NCBI RefSeq assembly: GCF_900177385.1
Contig: NZ_FXBJ01000002.1
Span: forward strand, 562,001 to 626,000
Direction of reading: 5' to 3'
Source of the DNA: Carnobacterium iners
GTDB taxonomy: Bacteria; Bacillota; Bacilli; Lactobacillales; Carnobacteriaceae
Length of the DNA: 64,000 nucleotides
How positions within the stretch are numbered: position 1 is the first letter of the stretch; the number at the start of each line of letters is the position of its first letter. The notes under the pieces are model-generated. The model ran no database searches. It was not told where the DNA came from and saw nothing but the letters and a program-made list of their open reading frames with translations. Of this stretch, positions 44,328 to 56,109 are shown one piece after another. Position numbers and translations under genes: made by a program.

Positions 44328-45709
44328 CTTTGGGGTATATCATCTGGGAAATAAGATAGGGATGAAAATTTATTGTATTCCTTAATAAATAAAAGTTTAA
44401 CGGTCCCACGTGCCCCACTTCTATTTTTCTCAATAATGACTTCTATAATATTTTCTTGACCAGCCATATCTGAGTCTTTTTCTTCATCGCCGTCTTCACG
44501 ATCGTAATAGTCATCTCGATAAAGAAAAGCAACAATATCCGCGTCTTGCTCGATAGAACCAGACTCACGAATATCACTCAATACTGGACGTTTATCTTGT
44601 CGTTGCTCTACTCCACGTGACAATTGGGATAATGCCATAACAGGTACATCCAATTCTTTAGCTAATTTCTTTAATTGCCGTGAAATTTCAGAGACTTCCT
44701 GTTGACGGCTCTCTCTACCAGTTCCTTCAATGAGCTGCAAATAATCAATTAAAATAAGACCTAATTCGCCTTTTTCTTGTTTCAATCGACGACATTTTGC
44801 TCTGATTTCAGCAACTCTAATTCCTGGTGTGTCATCTATATAAATACTCGCTTTAGATAGACTACCCATCGCTACAATTAGATTTTGCCATTCCTCTTCG
44901 GAGAGATTACCGGTCCGTAAATTACTAGCATCAATACTTCCTTCAGCGCAAAGCATTCGATTAACAAGTGACTCTGCACCCATTTCTAAACTAAATATAG
45001 CAACTGTTTTATCTGTCTTTGTTCCAACATTCTGAGCAATGTTTAAAGCAAAAGCCGTTTTACCAACAGCTGGTCTAGCAGCTAAAATAATTAGTTCTTC
45101 TTTTTGAAGTCCTGCCGTCATCTTATCTAGTGCTTTATAACCTGTCGGTAACCCCGTAATTTCTTCATCGTTTTGGTACAATTCATCAATTCGTGCAATA
45201 GAAGTGTTCAAGACTTCTGAAATAGACAAAAAACCGCTCCTGCTACGCTTTTCGGAAACTTCTAATATATTACGCTCTGCTTCATCTAAAATAGATGCAA
45301 GCTCTTCTCCTTCATCATATCCTTTTGCAACGATTTCTGTGGCTGTTCGAATTAAATTTCTTAAAATAGATTTTTGCTCAACAATCTTAGCATAATGCTC
45401 CATATTGGCAGCAGTTGGAACTATGATAGCTAGTTCAGCTAAGTAAGCCATTCCACCAACATCTTCTAATTGATTTTTAGATGCCAGTGCATTTGTAATG
45501 GTTACAATATCAATAGCTTCATTATTGTTATTTAAATCCAACATTGTTTGAAATATAAGTTGGTGCCCGCGTCGATAAAAATCTTTTGCTTCAATAAATT
45601 CTAATGCCCCTACAACCGTATCAGGATCTAAGAAAACAGAGCCTAATACAGCTTGTTCAGCTTCGATACTCTGAGGTGGTAAGCGGTCCTGAAAAGCTTC
45701 ATTTGCCAA
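44324..45709 (-). CDS. dnaB: Replicative DNA helicase
   Basis: A 461-residue hexameric helicase that unwinds DNA ahead of the fork (called DnaC in Bacillus). The N-terminal domain has PPQSIEAEQAVLGSV. The RecA-like domain has Walker A AARPAVGKTAFALN, Walker B LILIDYLQL and the C-terminal SDIRESGSIEQDAD. No ATG exists at the start. TTG at 45709 follows GGAAGAGG and gives the standard N-terminus ANEAFQDRLPPQ; an upstream in-frame TTG at 45727 was rejected. Downstream of rplI. Confidence 0.97.
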   Translation of the reverse strand: MANEAFQDRLPPQSIEAEQAVLGSVFLDPDTVVGALEFIEAKDFYRRGHQLIFQTMLDLNNNNEAIDIVTITNALASKNQLEDVGGMAYLAELAIIVPTAANMEHYAKIVEQKSILRNLIRTATEIVAKGYDEGEELASILDEAERNILEVSEKRSRSGFLSISEVLNTSIARIDELYQNDEEITGLPTGYKALDKMTAGLQKEELIILAARPAVGKTAFALNIAQNVGTKTDKTVAIFSLEMGAESLVNRMLCAEGSIDASNLRTGNLSEEEWQNLIVAMGSLSKASIYIDDTPGIRVAEIRAKCRRLKQEKGELGLILIDYLQLIEGTGRESRQQEVSEISRQLKKLAKELDVPVMALSQLSRGVEQRQDKRPVLSDIRESGSIEQDADIVAFLYRDDYYDREDGDEEKDSDMAGQENIIEVIIEKNRSGARGTVKLLFIKEYNKFSSLSYFPDDIPQR

Positions 45710-45837
45710 TTTTCCTCTTCCTTTCAATAGTACAATTTCATTCTACTATTTTTAACGGATTATTCTCCTTATTTTACCTTAGTCCTTTAATAAATACAAT
45801 CAAATAATACGAACATTTGTTCTTTTTTTATTGCATT

Positions 45838-45880
45838 AAAAAATGTTTAATCAGCTTTTTCTCTGATTAAACATTTCAGT
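45838..45880 (-). terminator. Terminator after rplI
   Basis: A perfect stem AAATGTTTAATCAG / CTGATTAAACATTT followed on the minus strand by further T. It separates rplI from dnaB. Confidence 0.85.
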
Positions 45881-45889
45881 AAATCGTTT

Positions 45890-46342
45890 TTATTCAGGTA
45901 ATACGTTTACTGTCATTGTCGCAACAACTTCAGGATGGACTTTAACGTCTACTTTCATTGATGTAACTGTGCGAATAGGAATATTTAATTCAATTTTACG
46001 TTTATCTAATTTTATTCCTAATTGTTTTTGAGCTGCTGCTGAAATTTGTTTGGTTGTAATTGAACCAAATAATCGACCATCCTCAGCTGCTTTAGACTTT
46101 ATTACTAGTGCATTAGATTCTCTTTCTAATAATTCTTTTATTTCTTGTGCTTCTTGCTTTATTTCTGCTTGTTGTTTTTCTTCAGCATGAATTTTACCTT
46201 TTAATTCGCTTAAAGAACCTGTGGTTGCTTCTTTAGCTAATCCATTTTTAATTAAGAAGTTATGTGCATATCCATCAGCTACATTTTTAACTTCTCCTTT
46301 TTTACCTTTACCTTTTACATCTTTTAATAAAATAACTTTCAT
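45890..46342 (-). CDS. rplI: 50S ribosomal protein L9
   Basis: A 150-residue ribosomal protein. The N-terminal [18 protein letters not shown] and [13 protein letters not shown] match the L9 RNA-binding domain; a long connecting helix and a C-terminal domain follow. Of two ATGs 6 bases apart, 46342 has proper spacing from GAGGAGG, whereas 46348 sits against it. It follows gdpP closely and its ribosome site overlaps the gdpP 3' end. Confidence 0.97.
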   Translation of the reverse strand: MKVILLKDVKGKGKKGEVKNVADGYAHNFLIKNGLAKEATTGSLSELKGKIHAEEKQQAEIKQEAQEIKELLERESNALVIKSKAAEDGRLFGSITTKQISAAAQKQLGIKLDKRKIELNIPIRTVTSMKVDVKVHPEVVATMTVNVLPE

Positions 46343-46344
46343 TT

Positions 46345-48342
46345 TCATTCCTCCTCATCTTGTTTAGCCACTACTATACGCAAATTTTCTTTTGCTTGTG
46401 CAATAGTGCAATTTTCTATTTGCGTAGCTGCGTTTGATAAGTGACCGCCGCCACCCAATTCTTCCATAATAATTTGAACATTTATTTCACCTAAACTTCG
46501 TGCACTGATTCCTACTTTTCCATCTGAACGTTTTGTGATGACAAAAGCAGCATCGACGTCTGTCATTCCTAACATAGTGTCTGCTGTTTGTGCCGCTACT
46601 ACTGTATCATAAATCTTATCTTCTTCGCCAACGGTAACAGCCATTTTATCACTAATGAATTCGATTGTTTTAATTAAATGGCTACGAAGTAAATAAGTAT
46701 CTTTATCTTCTTTTAAGAATCGCTGAATTAAAACAGCGTCAGCTCCACAAGATCTTAGATAACTGGCTGCATCAAATGTACGAGAGCCTGTACGTAAAGA
46801 GAAACTTTTAGTATCGACTATAATACCACCTAGCATAGCTGTTGCTTCAATCTTATTAATCGATTCTGATTCATTTGGTTGGTATTCGAATAGTTCTGTA
46901 ACCAATTCAGCAGTTGAAGAAGCATAGGGCTCAATATAAACTAATACCGGTTTTTCTGGAAACTCTTCACTTCTTCGATGATGGTCGATAATAACGATGT
47001 CATTGATTTGATTAACTAGTTTGGGTGCTATAGAAAGTGAAGGCCGATGGTGATCTACCATCACTAGTAAAGTAGTAGAAGTAATCATTTCCTCAGCAAT
47101 CTCAGGTGTGATAATATAACGACTAATAGAATTATCTTTTTCTACTTCTGCAACTAATTGAGTAATATCTTTACTAAGATTATCCGGATCTATAATAATC
47201 CACGCCTCTTTGTTATTCATCTCAGCGATTCTTCGAACACCCAGTGCAGATCCTATAGCATCCATATCAGGATAACTATGTCCTATAATAAAAATCTGAT
47301 CTGCTTGTTTCATCAATTCTTGTAGAGCTTGACTAATTATCCTGGAACGAACACGCGTTCTTTTTTCCATTGGGTTTGTCTTACCGCCATAATAACGTGG
47401 CTCACCGCTCGATGATTTGACAACAACTTGATCTCCACCTCTTCCTAATGCTAAATCAAGATTAATTTGAGCTTGCTTAGCTAAGAGACTCAAGTCATTG
47501 TTGTCATAAGCTAATCCAATGCTTAATGTTAATGGAAAATTTTGTTTAGAAGTTCTTTCTCTGATTCGATCAATAATGGCAAATTTATCTTCTTCTATTT
47601 TTTCTAAAGACCATTGGTACATCATAACGATGAAGCGATCTTCCGATACTCTTTTTAAATAAATATGGTGTTCTTTTGCCCAATTAGATAATTCTGTTGT
47701 AACAAAATTATTCAAATTAGAAATACTTCGATCATTCATCCCTTGAATAATTTCATCATGATTATCTACAAAAATATTTCCAATCGCAATTTTTTCGTCT
47801 TCGTATTTCACTTTAATTTGGGCATATTCAGTAATATCCATCAAATAAACGACACGGATATCTTCTTGAACAATAATTTGATAAACGTTCTCGCCCCAAT
47901 GAACTGTTTGTAAGCCGGAAGACTGACTACTTTGAATGACATCTGCTAATTCTTTATCAATCTCAGTAATTTTTTTACCAAGAACTCCTTGATGCCCGAA
48001 ATAATTCTGAAGATAAGGATTTGTCCATTGTACTTCATACTCTTCATTAAACAATAAAATACCAATCGGCATTTTGATAAGTGCTTCTTGTTCCCCTCTT
48101 TTAATTCGGTATGATAAATCAGTAATATACTTACGAGTTTCTATACTAATTTTTTTAGCCAAATAATATAAAGAAAGAACCGTAATGATAAAAGCAACTA
48201 GCAAAACTATTCCAATCGTAAAATGTACAAAAAAACCTAATATGATTGTAACTGTCTGTAACAAACCAATAACAACAGCAAACCATTTAAATTTATTATC
48301 ATTTAAAAAATTCGGGAGCTTTTCTATAGATAACTTTTCCAT
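46345..48342 (-). CDS. gdpP: Cyclic-di-AMP phosphodiesterase GdpP
   Basis: A 665-residue membrane enzyme that hydrolyses cyclic di-AMP and so sets its level. There are two membrane helices (residues about 15-58), a PAS domain (about 85-165), a degenerate GGDEF domain, then DHH/DHHA1. The catalytic motifs [34 protein letters not shown] and the C-terminal [13 protein letters not shown] are intact. Located between rpsR and rplI, a conserved order in Firmicutes. Confidence 0.96.
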   Translation of the reverse strand: MEKLSIEKLPNFLNDNKFKWFAVVIGLLQTVTIILGFFVHFTIGIVLLVAFIITVLSLYYLAKKISIETRKYITDLSYRIKRGEQEALIKMPIGILLFNEEYEVQWTNPYLQNYFGHQGVLGKKITEIDKELADVIQSSQSSGLQTVHWGENVYQIIVQEDIRVVYLMDITEYAQIKVKYEDEKIAIGNIFVDNHDEIIQGMNDRSISNLNNFVTTELSNWAKEHHIYLKRVSEDRFIVMMYQWSLEKIEEDKFAIIDRIRERTSKQNFPLTLSIGLAYDNNDLSLLAKQAQINLDLALGRGGDQVVVKSSSGEPRYYGGKTNPMEKRTRVRSRIISQALQELMKQADQIFIIGHSYPDMDAIGSALGVRRIAEMNNKEAWIIIDPDNLSKDITQLVAEVEKDNSISRYIITPEIAEEMITSTTLLVMVDHHRPSLSIAPKLVNQINDIVIIDHHRRSEEFPEKPVLVYIEPYASSTAELVTELFEYQPNESESINKIEATAMLGGIIVDTKSFSLRTGSRTFDAASYLRSCGADAVLIQRFLKEDKDTYLLRSHLIKTIEFISDKMAVTVGEEDKIYDTVVAAQTADTMLGMTDVDAAFVITKRSDGKVGISARSLGEINVQIIMEELGGGGHLSNAATQIENCTIAQAKENLRIVVAKQDEEE

Positions 48343-48420
48343 AATTAACTCCTTTTAATCTGTCCCTTTATTTAACCAACTACTTGTATTTTAACATGTT
48401 TTCTATTCGGATACTAGATA

Positions 48421-48470
48421 TTAGATTTTTTAAAAATTGTTTCATGTGAAACAATTTTTAAAAAATCTAA
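48421..48470. repeat. 50-base perfect palindrome with a parS-like core
   Basis: Two 24-base arms (48421-48444 and 48447-48470) are perfect complements around a 2-base centre. The core TGTTTCATGTGAAACA (48438-48453) differs by one base from the ParB site TGTTTCACGTGAAACA. The outer arms are A/T-rich. It lies in the gdpP-rpsR gap. It could be a ParB-binding site, a hairpin in RNA, or both. Confidence 0.75.
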
Positions 48471-48485
48471 AACTAAAAACGAAAA

Positions 48486-48518
48486 AAAGAATCATGATAA
48501 ATTATCACGATTCTTTCT
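48486..48518 (-). terminator. Terminator after rpsR
   Basis: The stem AAGAATCATGATA / TATCACGATTCTT with a 3-base loop just downstream of the rpsR stop. Confidence 0.8.
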
Positions 48519-48525
48519 AACTTTC

Positions 48526-48762
48526 TTATTCAGCTGTGACGAATGGTAATAATCCCATGATACGTGCACGTTTGATTGCGATTGTTATTTTACGTTGGTT
48601 TTTAGCTGAAGTGCCACTAACACGACGAGGTAAAATCTTACCTCTTTCAGAGATGAATCGTTTTAAAAGATCAAGATCTTTAAAATCGATATGTTCAATG
48701 TGGTTAGCTGCAATATAATCAACTTTACGGCGCTTGCGTCCGCCTCTACGTTGGATAGCCAT
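48526..48762 (-). CDS. rpsR: 30S ribosomal protein S18
   Basis: A 78-residue ribosomal protein: basic N-terminus [13 protein letters not shown], core [20 protein letters not shown], then [14 protein letters not shown]. It carries no zinc-type cysteines (C-minus form). Last gene of the rpsF-ssb-rpsR operon. Confidence 0.97.
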   Translation of the reverse strand: MAIQRRGGRKRRKVDYIAANHIEHIDFKDLDLLKRFISERGKILPRRVSGTSAKNQRKITIAIKRARIMGLLPFVTAE

Positions 48763-48796
48763 TTTTTCTATTCCTCCCTTATGTTTCTAATTTAAA

Positions 48797-49324
48797 TTAG
48801 AACGGTAAATCATCATCTGAAATATCAATCGGTTGGCTACTCTTCTCGAATGGATCAGAGTTTCCAAAATCAGGATATTGTGAATTTTGATTTTGAGGAG
48901 CTGATTTTTGCGAATAATTATTTTGTGTTTGGCTAGCTGAATTTTGTTGATGTGTTTTCGCTGTATTATCTGTATCATCTGAACCCCGACGTTGATCGTT
49001 GGCAGACTTAGATTCTAACATTGAAAAATTCTCAACGACTACTTCAGTAACATAAACACGCTGCCCTTGTTGGTTATCGTAAGAACGTGTTTGAATACGC
49101 CCTTCTACACCAATCAACGATCCCTTACGAGTAAAGTTGGCTAACGTTTCAGCCGTCTTTCTCCAAGCTACACAGTTAATGAAATCTGCTTCTCTTTCAC
49201 CTTTTTGGTTTGTAAACTGCCTGTTTACCGCTACAGTAAACGATGCAACAGCTGCACCATTTGAAGTGTATCTCAAATCCGCATCTTTAGTTAATCTTCC
49301 AACTAAAACAACATTATTAATCAC
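48797..49324 (-). CDS. ssb: Single-stranded DNA-binding protein
   Basis: A 175-residue OB-fold protein protecting single-stranded DNA. The core [19 protein letters not shown] and [15 protein letters not shown] are typical. A Gln/Asn-rich linker leads to the acidic tip SDDDLPF that recruits partner proteins. GTG at 49324 follows AAAGGAG by 8 bases and starts exactly at the family N-terminus; the longer frame from 49342 would lack a ribosome site. Confidence 0.97.
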   Translation of the reverse strand: MINNVVLVGRLTKDADLRYTSNGAAVASFTVAVNRQFTNQKGEREADFINCVAWRKTAETLANFTRKGSLIGVEGRIQTRSYDNQQGQRVYVTEVVVENFSMLESKSANDQRRGSDDTDNTAKTHQQNSASQTQNNYSQKSAPQNQNSQYPDFGNSDPFEKSSQPIDISDDDLPF

Positions 49325-49347
49325 AATAATAGCTCCTTTCAAAAAAA

Positions 49348-49363
49348 TGTTTCACATGAAACA
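49348..49363. promoter_or_regulatory. parS-like site between rpsF and ssb
   Basis: TGTTTCACATGAAACA matches the parS consensus with one mismatch at the centre, 910 bases from the similar core at 48438. It lies just upstream of the ssb ribosome site. No parA/parB gene is inside the window. Confidence 0.7.
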
Positions 49364-49372
49364 ATCACAAAT

Positions 49373-49672
49373 TTAAGCTTCTACTTTAATAGTCATATGA
49401 CGTAAAATATCATCATTGATTTTAGATAGACGATCGAATTCATTGATTGCTGCTGCGTCTGTTGCTGATAGTTTTACGATATGGTAAATTCCTTCGTGGA
49501 ATTTTTTAATTTCGTAAGCTAAACGGCGTTTAGACCAGTCTTTAGATTCAGTGATTTCAGCACCATTATCTTTTAAAATAGTATCGAAACGTTCGATCAA
49601 AGCAGCTTTATCAGCTTCTTCAATGTTTGGACGAATAATGTATAAAATTTCGTAGTTTGTTACTTTGCTCAT
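49373..49672 (-). CDS. rpsF: 30S ribosomal protein S6
   Basis: A 99-residue ribosomal protein (starts [16 protein letters not shown]; contains [19 protein letters not shown]). ATG at 49672 follows AAGGAGGTGA by 8 bases; a longer frame to 49684 overlaps this ribosome site. A hairpin GCTCGTTC/GAATGAGC lies in its leader (49701-49720, minus-strand RNA). It is possibly autoregulatory, but I do not see the CCG bulge of the known S6:S18 motif. Confidence 0.97.
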   Translation of the reverse strand: MSKVTNYEILYIIRPNIEEADKAALIERFDTILKDNGAEITESKDWSKRRLAYEIKKFHEGIYHIVKLSATDAAAINEFDRLSKINDDILRHMTIKVEA

Positions 49673-49903
49673 CTTGACTGTCACCTCCTTATGGACTTTG
49701 GCTCATTCATTTGAACGAGCAAGGAGAGCATCTATATATAGATTACTCACGTTTAATAAATATATCATATCCTCCAACAAACAGCAATACTTTTTATTGA
49801 AACTTATGCTCTATTTTAAAATTAAATAGATTTATGTCCATGCTTTTAAAAAACATTCTATATTGTCTAATGAATTAGCTAATTCGCTTGTCCAAACTAA
49901 AAA

Positions 49904-49945
49904 CAGACTTCAACTGAGGTGACGAACCGCTCATTTGAAGTCTAT
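49904..49945 (-). terminator. Terminator after gyrA
   Basis: The stem AGACTTCAACTGAG / CTCATTTGAAGTCT with about an 11-base loop. Confidence 0.75.
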
Positions 49946-49963
49946 TCGACTTATTTATTCTTT

Positions 49964-52516
49964 TTAGTCGCTTTCTTCTTCGTTAAACAATGGTTGGTCT
50001 ACAACAGGCTTTGATTCTGCTGTAAGTATTTGTTCATCCGTTGATGTACCCTCTAAATCAGTCTTTTCTTCTTCAACGTCTACTTCTTCAGCCTCTACTT
50101 TTGCCATAGTAGATACGGCACCATTATCCCCCACACGTATTAAGCGTACACCCAACGTTACACGTCCAGTCTGCGAGATGCTAGATGCACTAAAGCGAAT
50201 GATTACGCCAGCATTAGTAATTAGCATGATGTCTTCTTCACCTTTTACAGTCGTTAAACCAGCCAATTTTCCATTTTTATCGGTAACATTAGCCGTTTTG
50301 ACTCCCTTACCGCCACGGCCTTTAATAGCATATTCACTTGCACTTGTGCGTTTGCCATATCCTTTTTCGGTAATAATCAACACTTCAGATTCAGGTGTTA
50401 ATAAGTCCATACCAACAACATAATCCTCTTCACGTAAACGAATGCCACGAACACCACTAGCACTTCTTCCCATATTACGTACTGCATTTTCTTCAAAGCT
50501 CACTGCGTAGCCTTGGTGAGTCCCAATGATAATGTTTTGTTTTCCATCTGTGATAGAAACTTTCATTAGTTCATCGTTTTCACGCAATACAATTGCCCTG
50601 ATTCCATTGCTTCGAATATTTAAGAAGGCTGAAATACTTGTCCGTTTAACGGTTCCTTGACGCGTTGTAAAGAAGAGGTAACGATCATCGTCTTCTTTAT
50701 TTTTCAAGTTAATAACCGTCTGGATTTTTTCATTGGAATCTATTCCTAATAGATTAATGACAGGAATACCTTTAGCTGTACGGCCGTATTCTGGAATCTC
50801 ATAACCTTTAGAACGATATACCTTTCCGCTATTCGTAAAGAATAGTAACGTATCATGAGTTGAACAAGAAACCAACGTTTCAATAAAGTCATCGTTGTGA
50901 ACGCCCATTCCTTGTATGCCACGACCACCACGTCTTTGAGTTTTGAACTCTGAGCTTGCAATACGCTTAACGTATCCATTATGAGTCAACGTGATAACTA
51001 CTTCTTCTTCTTCGATTAGATCTTCATCTTCAAGGCTTAGTACTTCACCGACCAATAATTCTGTTCGACGAACATCACCAAATCGATCCTGTAATTCCAA
51101 TAATTCTGTTTCAATAATAGTGTGGACGCGTTCCGGATTATCTAAAATATCCTTTAAATCAGCAATTAACGCAATCAAATCGTTGTATTCAGACTCTATC
51201 TTCTCACGTTCTAAGCCCGTTAAACGAACCATCCGCATATCTAAGATTGCTTGAGTTTGTTTATCAGATAAGCCATATGTTTCAATCAACGCGTTTTTAG
51301 CAATTTCACCTGTTTTAGATCCACGAATAATGCGGATGATTTCATCTATATGATCTAGCGCAATGCGTAACCCTTCAAGAATATGAGCACGCGCTTCTGC
51401 TTTTCGCTTATCGTAAGCTGTTCTTCTACGAATGATGTTTTCTTGGTGTTTTAAATATTCTTCTAAAATTTCTTTTAAGCTTAATACTTTTGGAATACCG
51501 TTAACAATAGCTAACATATTGAAGCCAAATGACGTTTGTAGCGAAGATAATTTGTATAAATTATTTAAAACAACACTGGCACTCATATCACGACGAACAT
51601 CAATAACCACGCGCATGCCATCACGGTCTGATTCGTCCCCTAAATCAGTTATTCCCTCAATTCTCTTATCCCTTGCCAAATCGGCAATACGTTCCACTAA
51701 GCGGGCTTTATTGACCATATAAGGCAACTCATGCACGATGATTCTTTCTCTGCCCGTTTTTGTAATCTCAATTTCTACTTTTGCACGAATTGTAATAGAT
51801 CCACGGCCTGTTTCATAGGCTCTTCTAATACCTGATTTACCCATTACTAATCCACCAGTTGGAAAATCTGGACCAGGTAAAGCTTCCATCAAATCAGCAG
51901 TGGTTGCTTCAGGGTCTTTCATCAAGATATGAAGCGCAGAGATAACCTCGGTCAAGTTATGTGGTGGAATATTTGTTGCCATTCCTACAGCAATTCCTGT
52001 TCCCCCGTTAACTAAAAGATTAGGAAAGCGAGCAGGTAAAACTTCTGGTTCTCGCTCTGACCCATCATAGTTATCACGATAATCAACTGTATCTTTATTT
52101 AAGTCACGCAACATTTCTAAAGCCATACGAGTCATACGAGCTTCGGTATACCGCATTGCTGCAGCCCCATCTCCATCAACTGAGCCAAAGTTCCCATGTC
52201 CATCCACTAACGGATAGCGGTAACTAAAATCTTGTGCCATACGAACCATTGATTCATAAATCGCACTGTCACCATGAGGGTGGTACTTACCCATAACGTC
52301 TCCAACAATACGAGCTGATTTTTTATGTGCTTTATCAGGCGTGACGCCTAATTCACTCATTCCATACAATATTCTACGATGAACTGGTTTTAAACCATCA
52401 CGTACATCCGGCAATGCCCGTGCTACAATAACACTCATTGCGTAATCAAGGAATGATGTCCGCATTTCCTGGCTTAAATTTTTATGTTCAATATTTTCTT
52501 CAAATTCTTCGGCCAT
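49964..52516 (-). CDS. gyrA: DNA gyrase subunit A
   Basis: An 850-residue subunit that cuts and rejoins DNA. The catalytic tyrosine is in MRYTEARMT (Tyr123). The quinolone-determining region reads [10 protein letters not shown] with Ser84 and Glu88, the susceptible-type residues. The C-terminal beta-pinwheel includes the GyrA box QRRGGRG. It ends in an acidic tail. It follows gyrB by about 20 bases. Confidence 0.98.
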   Translation of the reverse strand: MAEEFEENIEHKNLSQEMRTSFLDYAMSVIVARALPDVRDGLKPVHRRILYGMSELGVTPDKAHKKSARIVGDVMGKYHPHGDSAIYESMVRMAQDFSYRYPLVDGHGNFGSVDGDGAAAMRYTEARMTRMALEMLRDLNKDTVDYRDNYDGSEREPEVLPARFPNLLVNGGTGIAVGMATNIPPHNLTEVISALHILMKDPEATTADLMEALPGPDFPTGGLVMGKSGIRRAYETGRGSITIRAKVEIEITKTGRERIIVHELPYMVNKARLVERIADLARDKRIEGITDLGDESDRDGMRVVIDVRRDMSASVVLNNLYKLSSLQTSFGFNMLAIVNGIPKVLSLKEILEEYLKHQENIIRRRTAYDKRKAEARAHILEGLRIALDHIDEIIRIIRGSKTGEIAKNALIETYGLSDKQTQAILDMRMVRLTGLEREKIESEYNDLIALIADLKDILDNPERVHTIIETELLELQDRFGDVRRTELLVGEVLSLEDEDLIEEEEVVITLTHNGYVKRIASSEFKTQRRGGRGIQGMGVHNDDFIETLVSCSTHDTLLFFTNSGKVYRSKGYEIPEYGRTAKGIPVINLLGIDSNEKIQTVINLKNKEDDDRYLFFTTRQGTVKRTSISAFLNIRSNGIRAIVLRENDELMKVSITDGKQNIIIGTHQGYAVSFEENAVRNMGRSASGVRGIRLREEDYVVGMDLLTPESEVLIITEKGYGKRTSASEYAIKGRGGKGVKTANVTDKNGKLAGLTTVKGEEDIMLITNAGVIIRFSASSISQTGRVTLGVRLIRVGDNGAVSTMAKVEAEEVDVEEEKTDLEGTSTDEQILTAESKPVVDQPLFNEEESD

Positions 52517-52536
52517 TCTTCATTATCCTCCCTCGA

Positions 52537-54480
52537 TTAAATATCTAAGTTCTGAACGTAGCGAGCGTTGTCTTCGATAAATTTACGACGTGGTTCCACT
52601 CTGTCACCCATAAGCATATCCATTACTTGATCTGCTTCAATTGCGTCTTCAACAGTTATCTGAAGCAAACGTCGATTTTCTGGATTCATTGTTGTATCCC
52701 ATAGTTGTTCAGCATCCATCTCTCCTAGTCCTTTGTAACGTTGAATAGAAGGTTTTGGAGCAAGAGGCCATTCTTTCAATAGATTATCTAATTCCTCTTC
52801 AGAATCAAGATAGACCATCTTTTTACCTTGTTTTACTTGATATAAAGGCGGTTGTGCGATATAAACAAATCCTGCCTCGACGACTGGCCGCATATAACGA
52901 TAAAAAAGTGTTAATAATAATGTACGAATATGTGCCCCATCAACATCGGCATCCGTCATAATAACTAATTTATGATAGCGAGCTTTTGATAAATCAAAAT
53001 CTCCACCAAAGCCAGTTCCCATAGCGGTAAAGAGCGCGCGTATTTCTTCGTTTCCTAAAATCCGATCTAATGTCGCTTTTTCAACGTTTAGAATTTTACC
53101 ACGGATAGGCAGAATTGCTTGGAATAAACGAGAACGTCCTTGCTTAGCTGAACCTCCAGCAGAATCTCCCTCAACAATGAATATTTCACTGATTTCTGGA
53201 TTTTTGCTAGAACAGTCTGCTAATTTACCAGGTAAATTACTAATTTCTAAGCCACTCTTTTTACGTGTCACTTCACGAGCACGTTTTGCTGCTAAGCGAG
53301 CTCTAGAAGCTAAAAGCCCTTTTTCAACTATTTTTCGGGCTGTCTGAGGATTTTCCATTAAAAATTTATCAAAATGTGCAGAAAAAAGACGATCGGTAAT
53401 CGTTCTTGCTTCAGAGTTACCTAATTTTGTTTTTGTTTGTCCTTCAAATTGTGGATCTGGATGTTTAACCGAAACAACAGCCGTTAATCCCTCACGGACG
53501 TCTTCACCTGTTAGGTTATCTTCGTTTTCTTTTATTAGTTTATTGCGTTTTGCGTAATCATTAATGACACGTGTTAAAGCCGTTTTAAAACCCGACTCAT
53601 GTGTTCCACCTTCGTAAGTATGAATATTATTAGCAAATGTTAATAAATTAGAATGATAGCCATCTGTGTATTGCATCGCTACCTCGACTGCAATACCTTG
53701 TTGCTCGCCTTCTAGGAAGATTGGCTCTTCGAATAAAATATTTTTATTTTTATTTAAAAATCCAACATAACTCTTAATTCCACCTTGGTAATGGTATTCT
53801 TGAATTTGAGGTTTTTCTTCTCTCTTATCCTCAATCGTTATTTTCAATCCTCGATTCAAGAACGCTAATTCGCGAACACGAACAGCTAATCTGTCGTAAT
53901 CAAACTCAATCGTTTCTTTGAAAATATCCGTATCTGGCAAGAAATAGACTGTTGTACCGTGACGATCGGTATCCCCAATAATTTCAACGTCATTTAAAAC
54001 GGCTCCTCTAGAGTAACCTTGGAAATAAATTTTTCCATTCTTGTATACTCGCACTTCTAAACTTGATGATAAAGCATTAACAACAGAACCACCTACGCCA
54101 TGTAAACCACCAGAGACTTTGTAGCCTCCACCACCAAATTTTCCTCCAGCATGAAGAATAGTAAACACTGTTTCAAGAGCTGGACGACCCGTTTTCTTTT
54201 GAGTATCAACAGGAATTCCACGCCCATTATCGATTACAGTGATACCATTATTAGCTTCGACAGTAACATTAATTTCATCCGCAAAGCCAGCTAAAGCTTC
54301 ATCAATTGAGTTATCTACGATTTCCCATACTAAATGATGCAAGCCTTCTCCACTCGTTGATCCAATATACATACCTGGTCGTTTACGTACAGCTTCTAAT
54401 CCTTCTAATACTTGAATTTGACTTGCATCATAATCTTGGGCAATATCTTTTTTACTTCTAATTTCTTCAGACAAATTCAT
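52537..54480 (-). CDS. gyrB: DNA gyrase subunit B
   Basis: A 647-residue ATPase subunit. The GHKL site [10 protein letters not shown] and [15 protein letters not shown], the TOPRIM motif [16 protein letters not shown] and [14 protein letters not shown] are all present. The start overlaps the recF stop as ATGA, so the two are coupled. Confidence 0.98.
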   Translation of the reverse strand: MNLSEEIRSKKDIAQDYDASQIQVLEGLEAVRKRPGMYIGSTSGEGLHHLVWEIVDNSIDEALAGFADEINVTVEANNGITVIDNGRGIPVDTQKKTGRPALETVFTILHAGGKFGGGGYKVSGGLHGVGGSVVNALSSSLEVRVYKNGKIYFQGYSRGAVLNDVEIIGDTDRHGTTVYFLPDTDIFKETIEFDYDRLAVRVRELAFLNRGLKITIEDKREEKPQIQEYHYQGGIKSYVGFLNKNKNILFEEPIFLEGEQQGIAVEVAMQYTDGYHSNLLTFANNIHTYEGGTHESGFKTALTRVINDYAKRNKLIKENEDNLTGEDVREGLTAVVSVKHPDPQFEGQTKTKLGNSEARTITDRLFSAHFDKFLMENPQTARKIVEKGLLASRARLAAKRAREVTRKKSGLEISNLPGKLADCSSKNPEISEIFIVEGDSAGGSAKQGRSRLFQAILPIRGKILNVEKATLDRILGNEEIRALFTAMGTGFGGDFDLSKARYHKLVIMTDADVDGAHIRTLLLTLFYRYMRPVVEAGFVYIAQPPLYQVKQGKKMVYLDSEEELDNLLKEWPLAPKPSIQRYKGLGEMDAEQLWDTTMNPENRRLLQITVEDAIEADQVMDMLMGDRVEPRRKFIEDNARYVQNLDI

Positions 54481-55598
54481 TCACTCTCCATTTCTACATG
54501 ACCATTCTCAATACGGAAGACCTTGGGAGCTTCCAACATTTCTTTTTTAACTCCGTCTAAACTAGTTGTTGTTAAAAAAGTTTGAACTTTATTTTGAATC
54601 GCCTTTAGCAAATGCGTTTGGCGTTCATCATCTAATTCAGACAGGACATCATCCAGTAATAAAAGTGGATATTCACCCGTCATTTCTTTCATCAAATCAA
54701 TTTCAGCTAATTTAATACTTAAGGCTGCTGTTCTTTGCTGACCTTGAGAGCCATAAGTTTGCACATGGCGCCCATTAACTTTAAATTTCAAATCATCTCT
54801 ATGAGGGCCAAAAAGAGTGATCCCTTGATCTAATTCTCGTTTTTGTCCCTCTTTATATGTTTGGAGCAAATCTAAGTAGATTTGTTTTTTATCTTGCGTA
54901 TTAGATAAAGTAATAGTGCACTGATAATCAATTCCTAAGTGTTCTTTTTGTTTAGAAATTTCATAATGAATCGGAGCAGCCCAATTTCCTAATTTAGCTA
55001 CAAACAAATAGCGTTCAGCCAAAATAGCTGCACCATGCTCGGACAATTGCTCCGTTAAGACCTCTAAAAAAGTAAGGTCTTTTTTTTTTTGAAAAGCTAG
55101 TTGCTTTAAATACTGGTTTCGCTGTTTTAATATCCGCTGATATTGCACTAAATGGTGTAAATAAATAGGGCTCATTTGCCCCATTTCCATGTCTATGAAT
55201 TTTCTTCTTACAGATGGCGAACCTTTGACTAAAGATAAATCCTCGGGAGCGAAAAGAATGACATTTAAATTACCAATATAGGCGCTTAATTTTTTCTGCT
55301 CTAATTGATTAAATTTAGCTTTTTTTCCTTTGGTGGAAATTGAAATAGCTAAAGGGAAATTAGAGTTCTTTTTTTGAATTCTTCCACTTACTCTTGCGTT
55401 ATCTTGTTCCCAGCGAATTAATTCTTTATCATTTACTGTTCGATGGCTTCTTGCCATAGCCAACACATAGATAGCTTCCATTAAACTCGTTTTACCTTGT
55501 GCATTTTCTCCTAAAAAAACATTAATTCCTTGGGAAAAAGTTACTTCTGCACTTTCATAATTACGATAATTTAACAGTTTAATATCTTTTAAAAACAT
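54477..55598 (-). CDS. recF: DNA replication/repair protein RecF
   Basis: A 373-residue SMC-like ATPase for gap repair. Walker [15 protein letters not shown] (residues 31-44), signature [14 protein letters not shown] and Walker [13 protein letters not shown] are intact. The start overlaps the yaaA stop by one base (TAATG). Confidence 0.97.
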   Translation of the reverse strand: MFLKDIKLLNYRNYESAEVTFSQGINVFLGENAQGKTSLMEAIYVLAMARSHRTVNDKELIRWEQDNARVSGRIQKKNSNFPLAISISTKGKKAKFNQLEQKKLSAYIGNLNVILFAPEDLSLVKGSPSVRRKFIDMEMGQMSPIYLHHLVQYQRILKQRNQYLKQLAFQKKKDLTFLEVLTEQLSEHGAAILAERYLFVAKLGNWAAPIHYEISKQKEHLGIDYQCTITLSNTQDKKQIYLDLLQTYKEGQKRELDQGITLFGPHRDDLKFKVNGRHVQTYGSQGQQRTAALSIKLAEIDLMKEMTGEYPLLLLDDVLSELDDERQTHLLKAIQNKVQTFLTTTSLDGVKKEMLEAPKVFRIENGHVEMESE

Positions 55599-55849
55599 TA
55601 GTGCTCATCCTTAATTGTTTTATTAGCTGAATGAACAGATTGAACAAAAAATGTTCCTTCCCCTGGAATTTCTACAACTGTTCCTGGATAAAGTTTTTTG
55701 CCTCTTCGATTTTCTAGCTCATTATCTACTAAAATAGTATTTTCAGCTAAGTAGCCTTTTGCCATTCCACCACTACTAATAATATTAGCATGCTTTAAAA
55801 ATTGACCTAAAGTAATAAATTCGTTGTTAATTGAAATATTTTTTTTCAT
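55598..55849 (-). CDS. yaaA: S4-domain RNA-binding protein YaaA
   Basis: An 83-residue S4-like domain protein conserved between dnaN and recF. ITLGQFLKHANIISSGGMAK and LVDNELENRRGKKLYPG match the S4 fold. ATG at 55849 has AGGTGA upstream; the longer frame to 55906 reads into the promoter region and was rejected. It probably binds structured RNA; exact role unclear. Confidence 0.93.
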   Translation of the reverse strand: MKKNISINNEFITLGQFLKHANIISSGGMAKGYLAENTILVDNELENRRGKKLYPGTVVEIPGEGTFFVQSVHSANKTIKDEH

Positions 55850-56064
55850 TAAATCACCTGCTTTCATTAAAATAAGCGTAGAGTGTAAAAACCACGCAAG
55901 TCGCACTTATTCATTAATTCTATTATACCTTCTTTTCACGAAGAATACAATCGCTATAAGTATTTAGATAAGGTTCTTTACGTTTTAATGATTAAATACA
56001 AAAAGACCTTAAATACTCGAAAGTTGCTTAAAAGTGAAAATAAACCTGTTTTTGAATGATTCAA

Positions 56065-56107
56065 CAAAAAACGACTCTCCTGATAATTCAGAAAAGTCGT
56101 TTTTATT
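56065..56107 (-). terminator. Terminator after dnaN
   Basis: The stem AAAAACGACT / AGTCGTTTTT with a loop of about 17 bases. It separates dnaA-dnaN from yaaA-recF-gyrBA. Confidence 0.75.
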
Positions 56108-56109
56108 TA

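Noticed and set aside
49701-49720. Known S6:S18 autoregulatory RNA motif in the rpsF leader
   Set aside because: A hairpin is present, but the CCG bulge that defines the known motif is not visible, so it is only noted in the rpsF entry.
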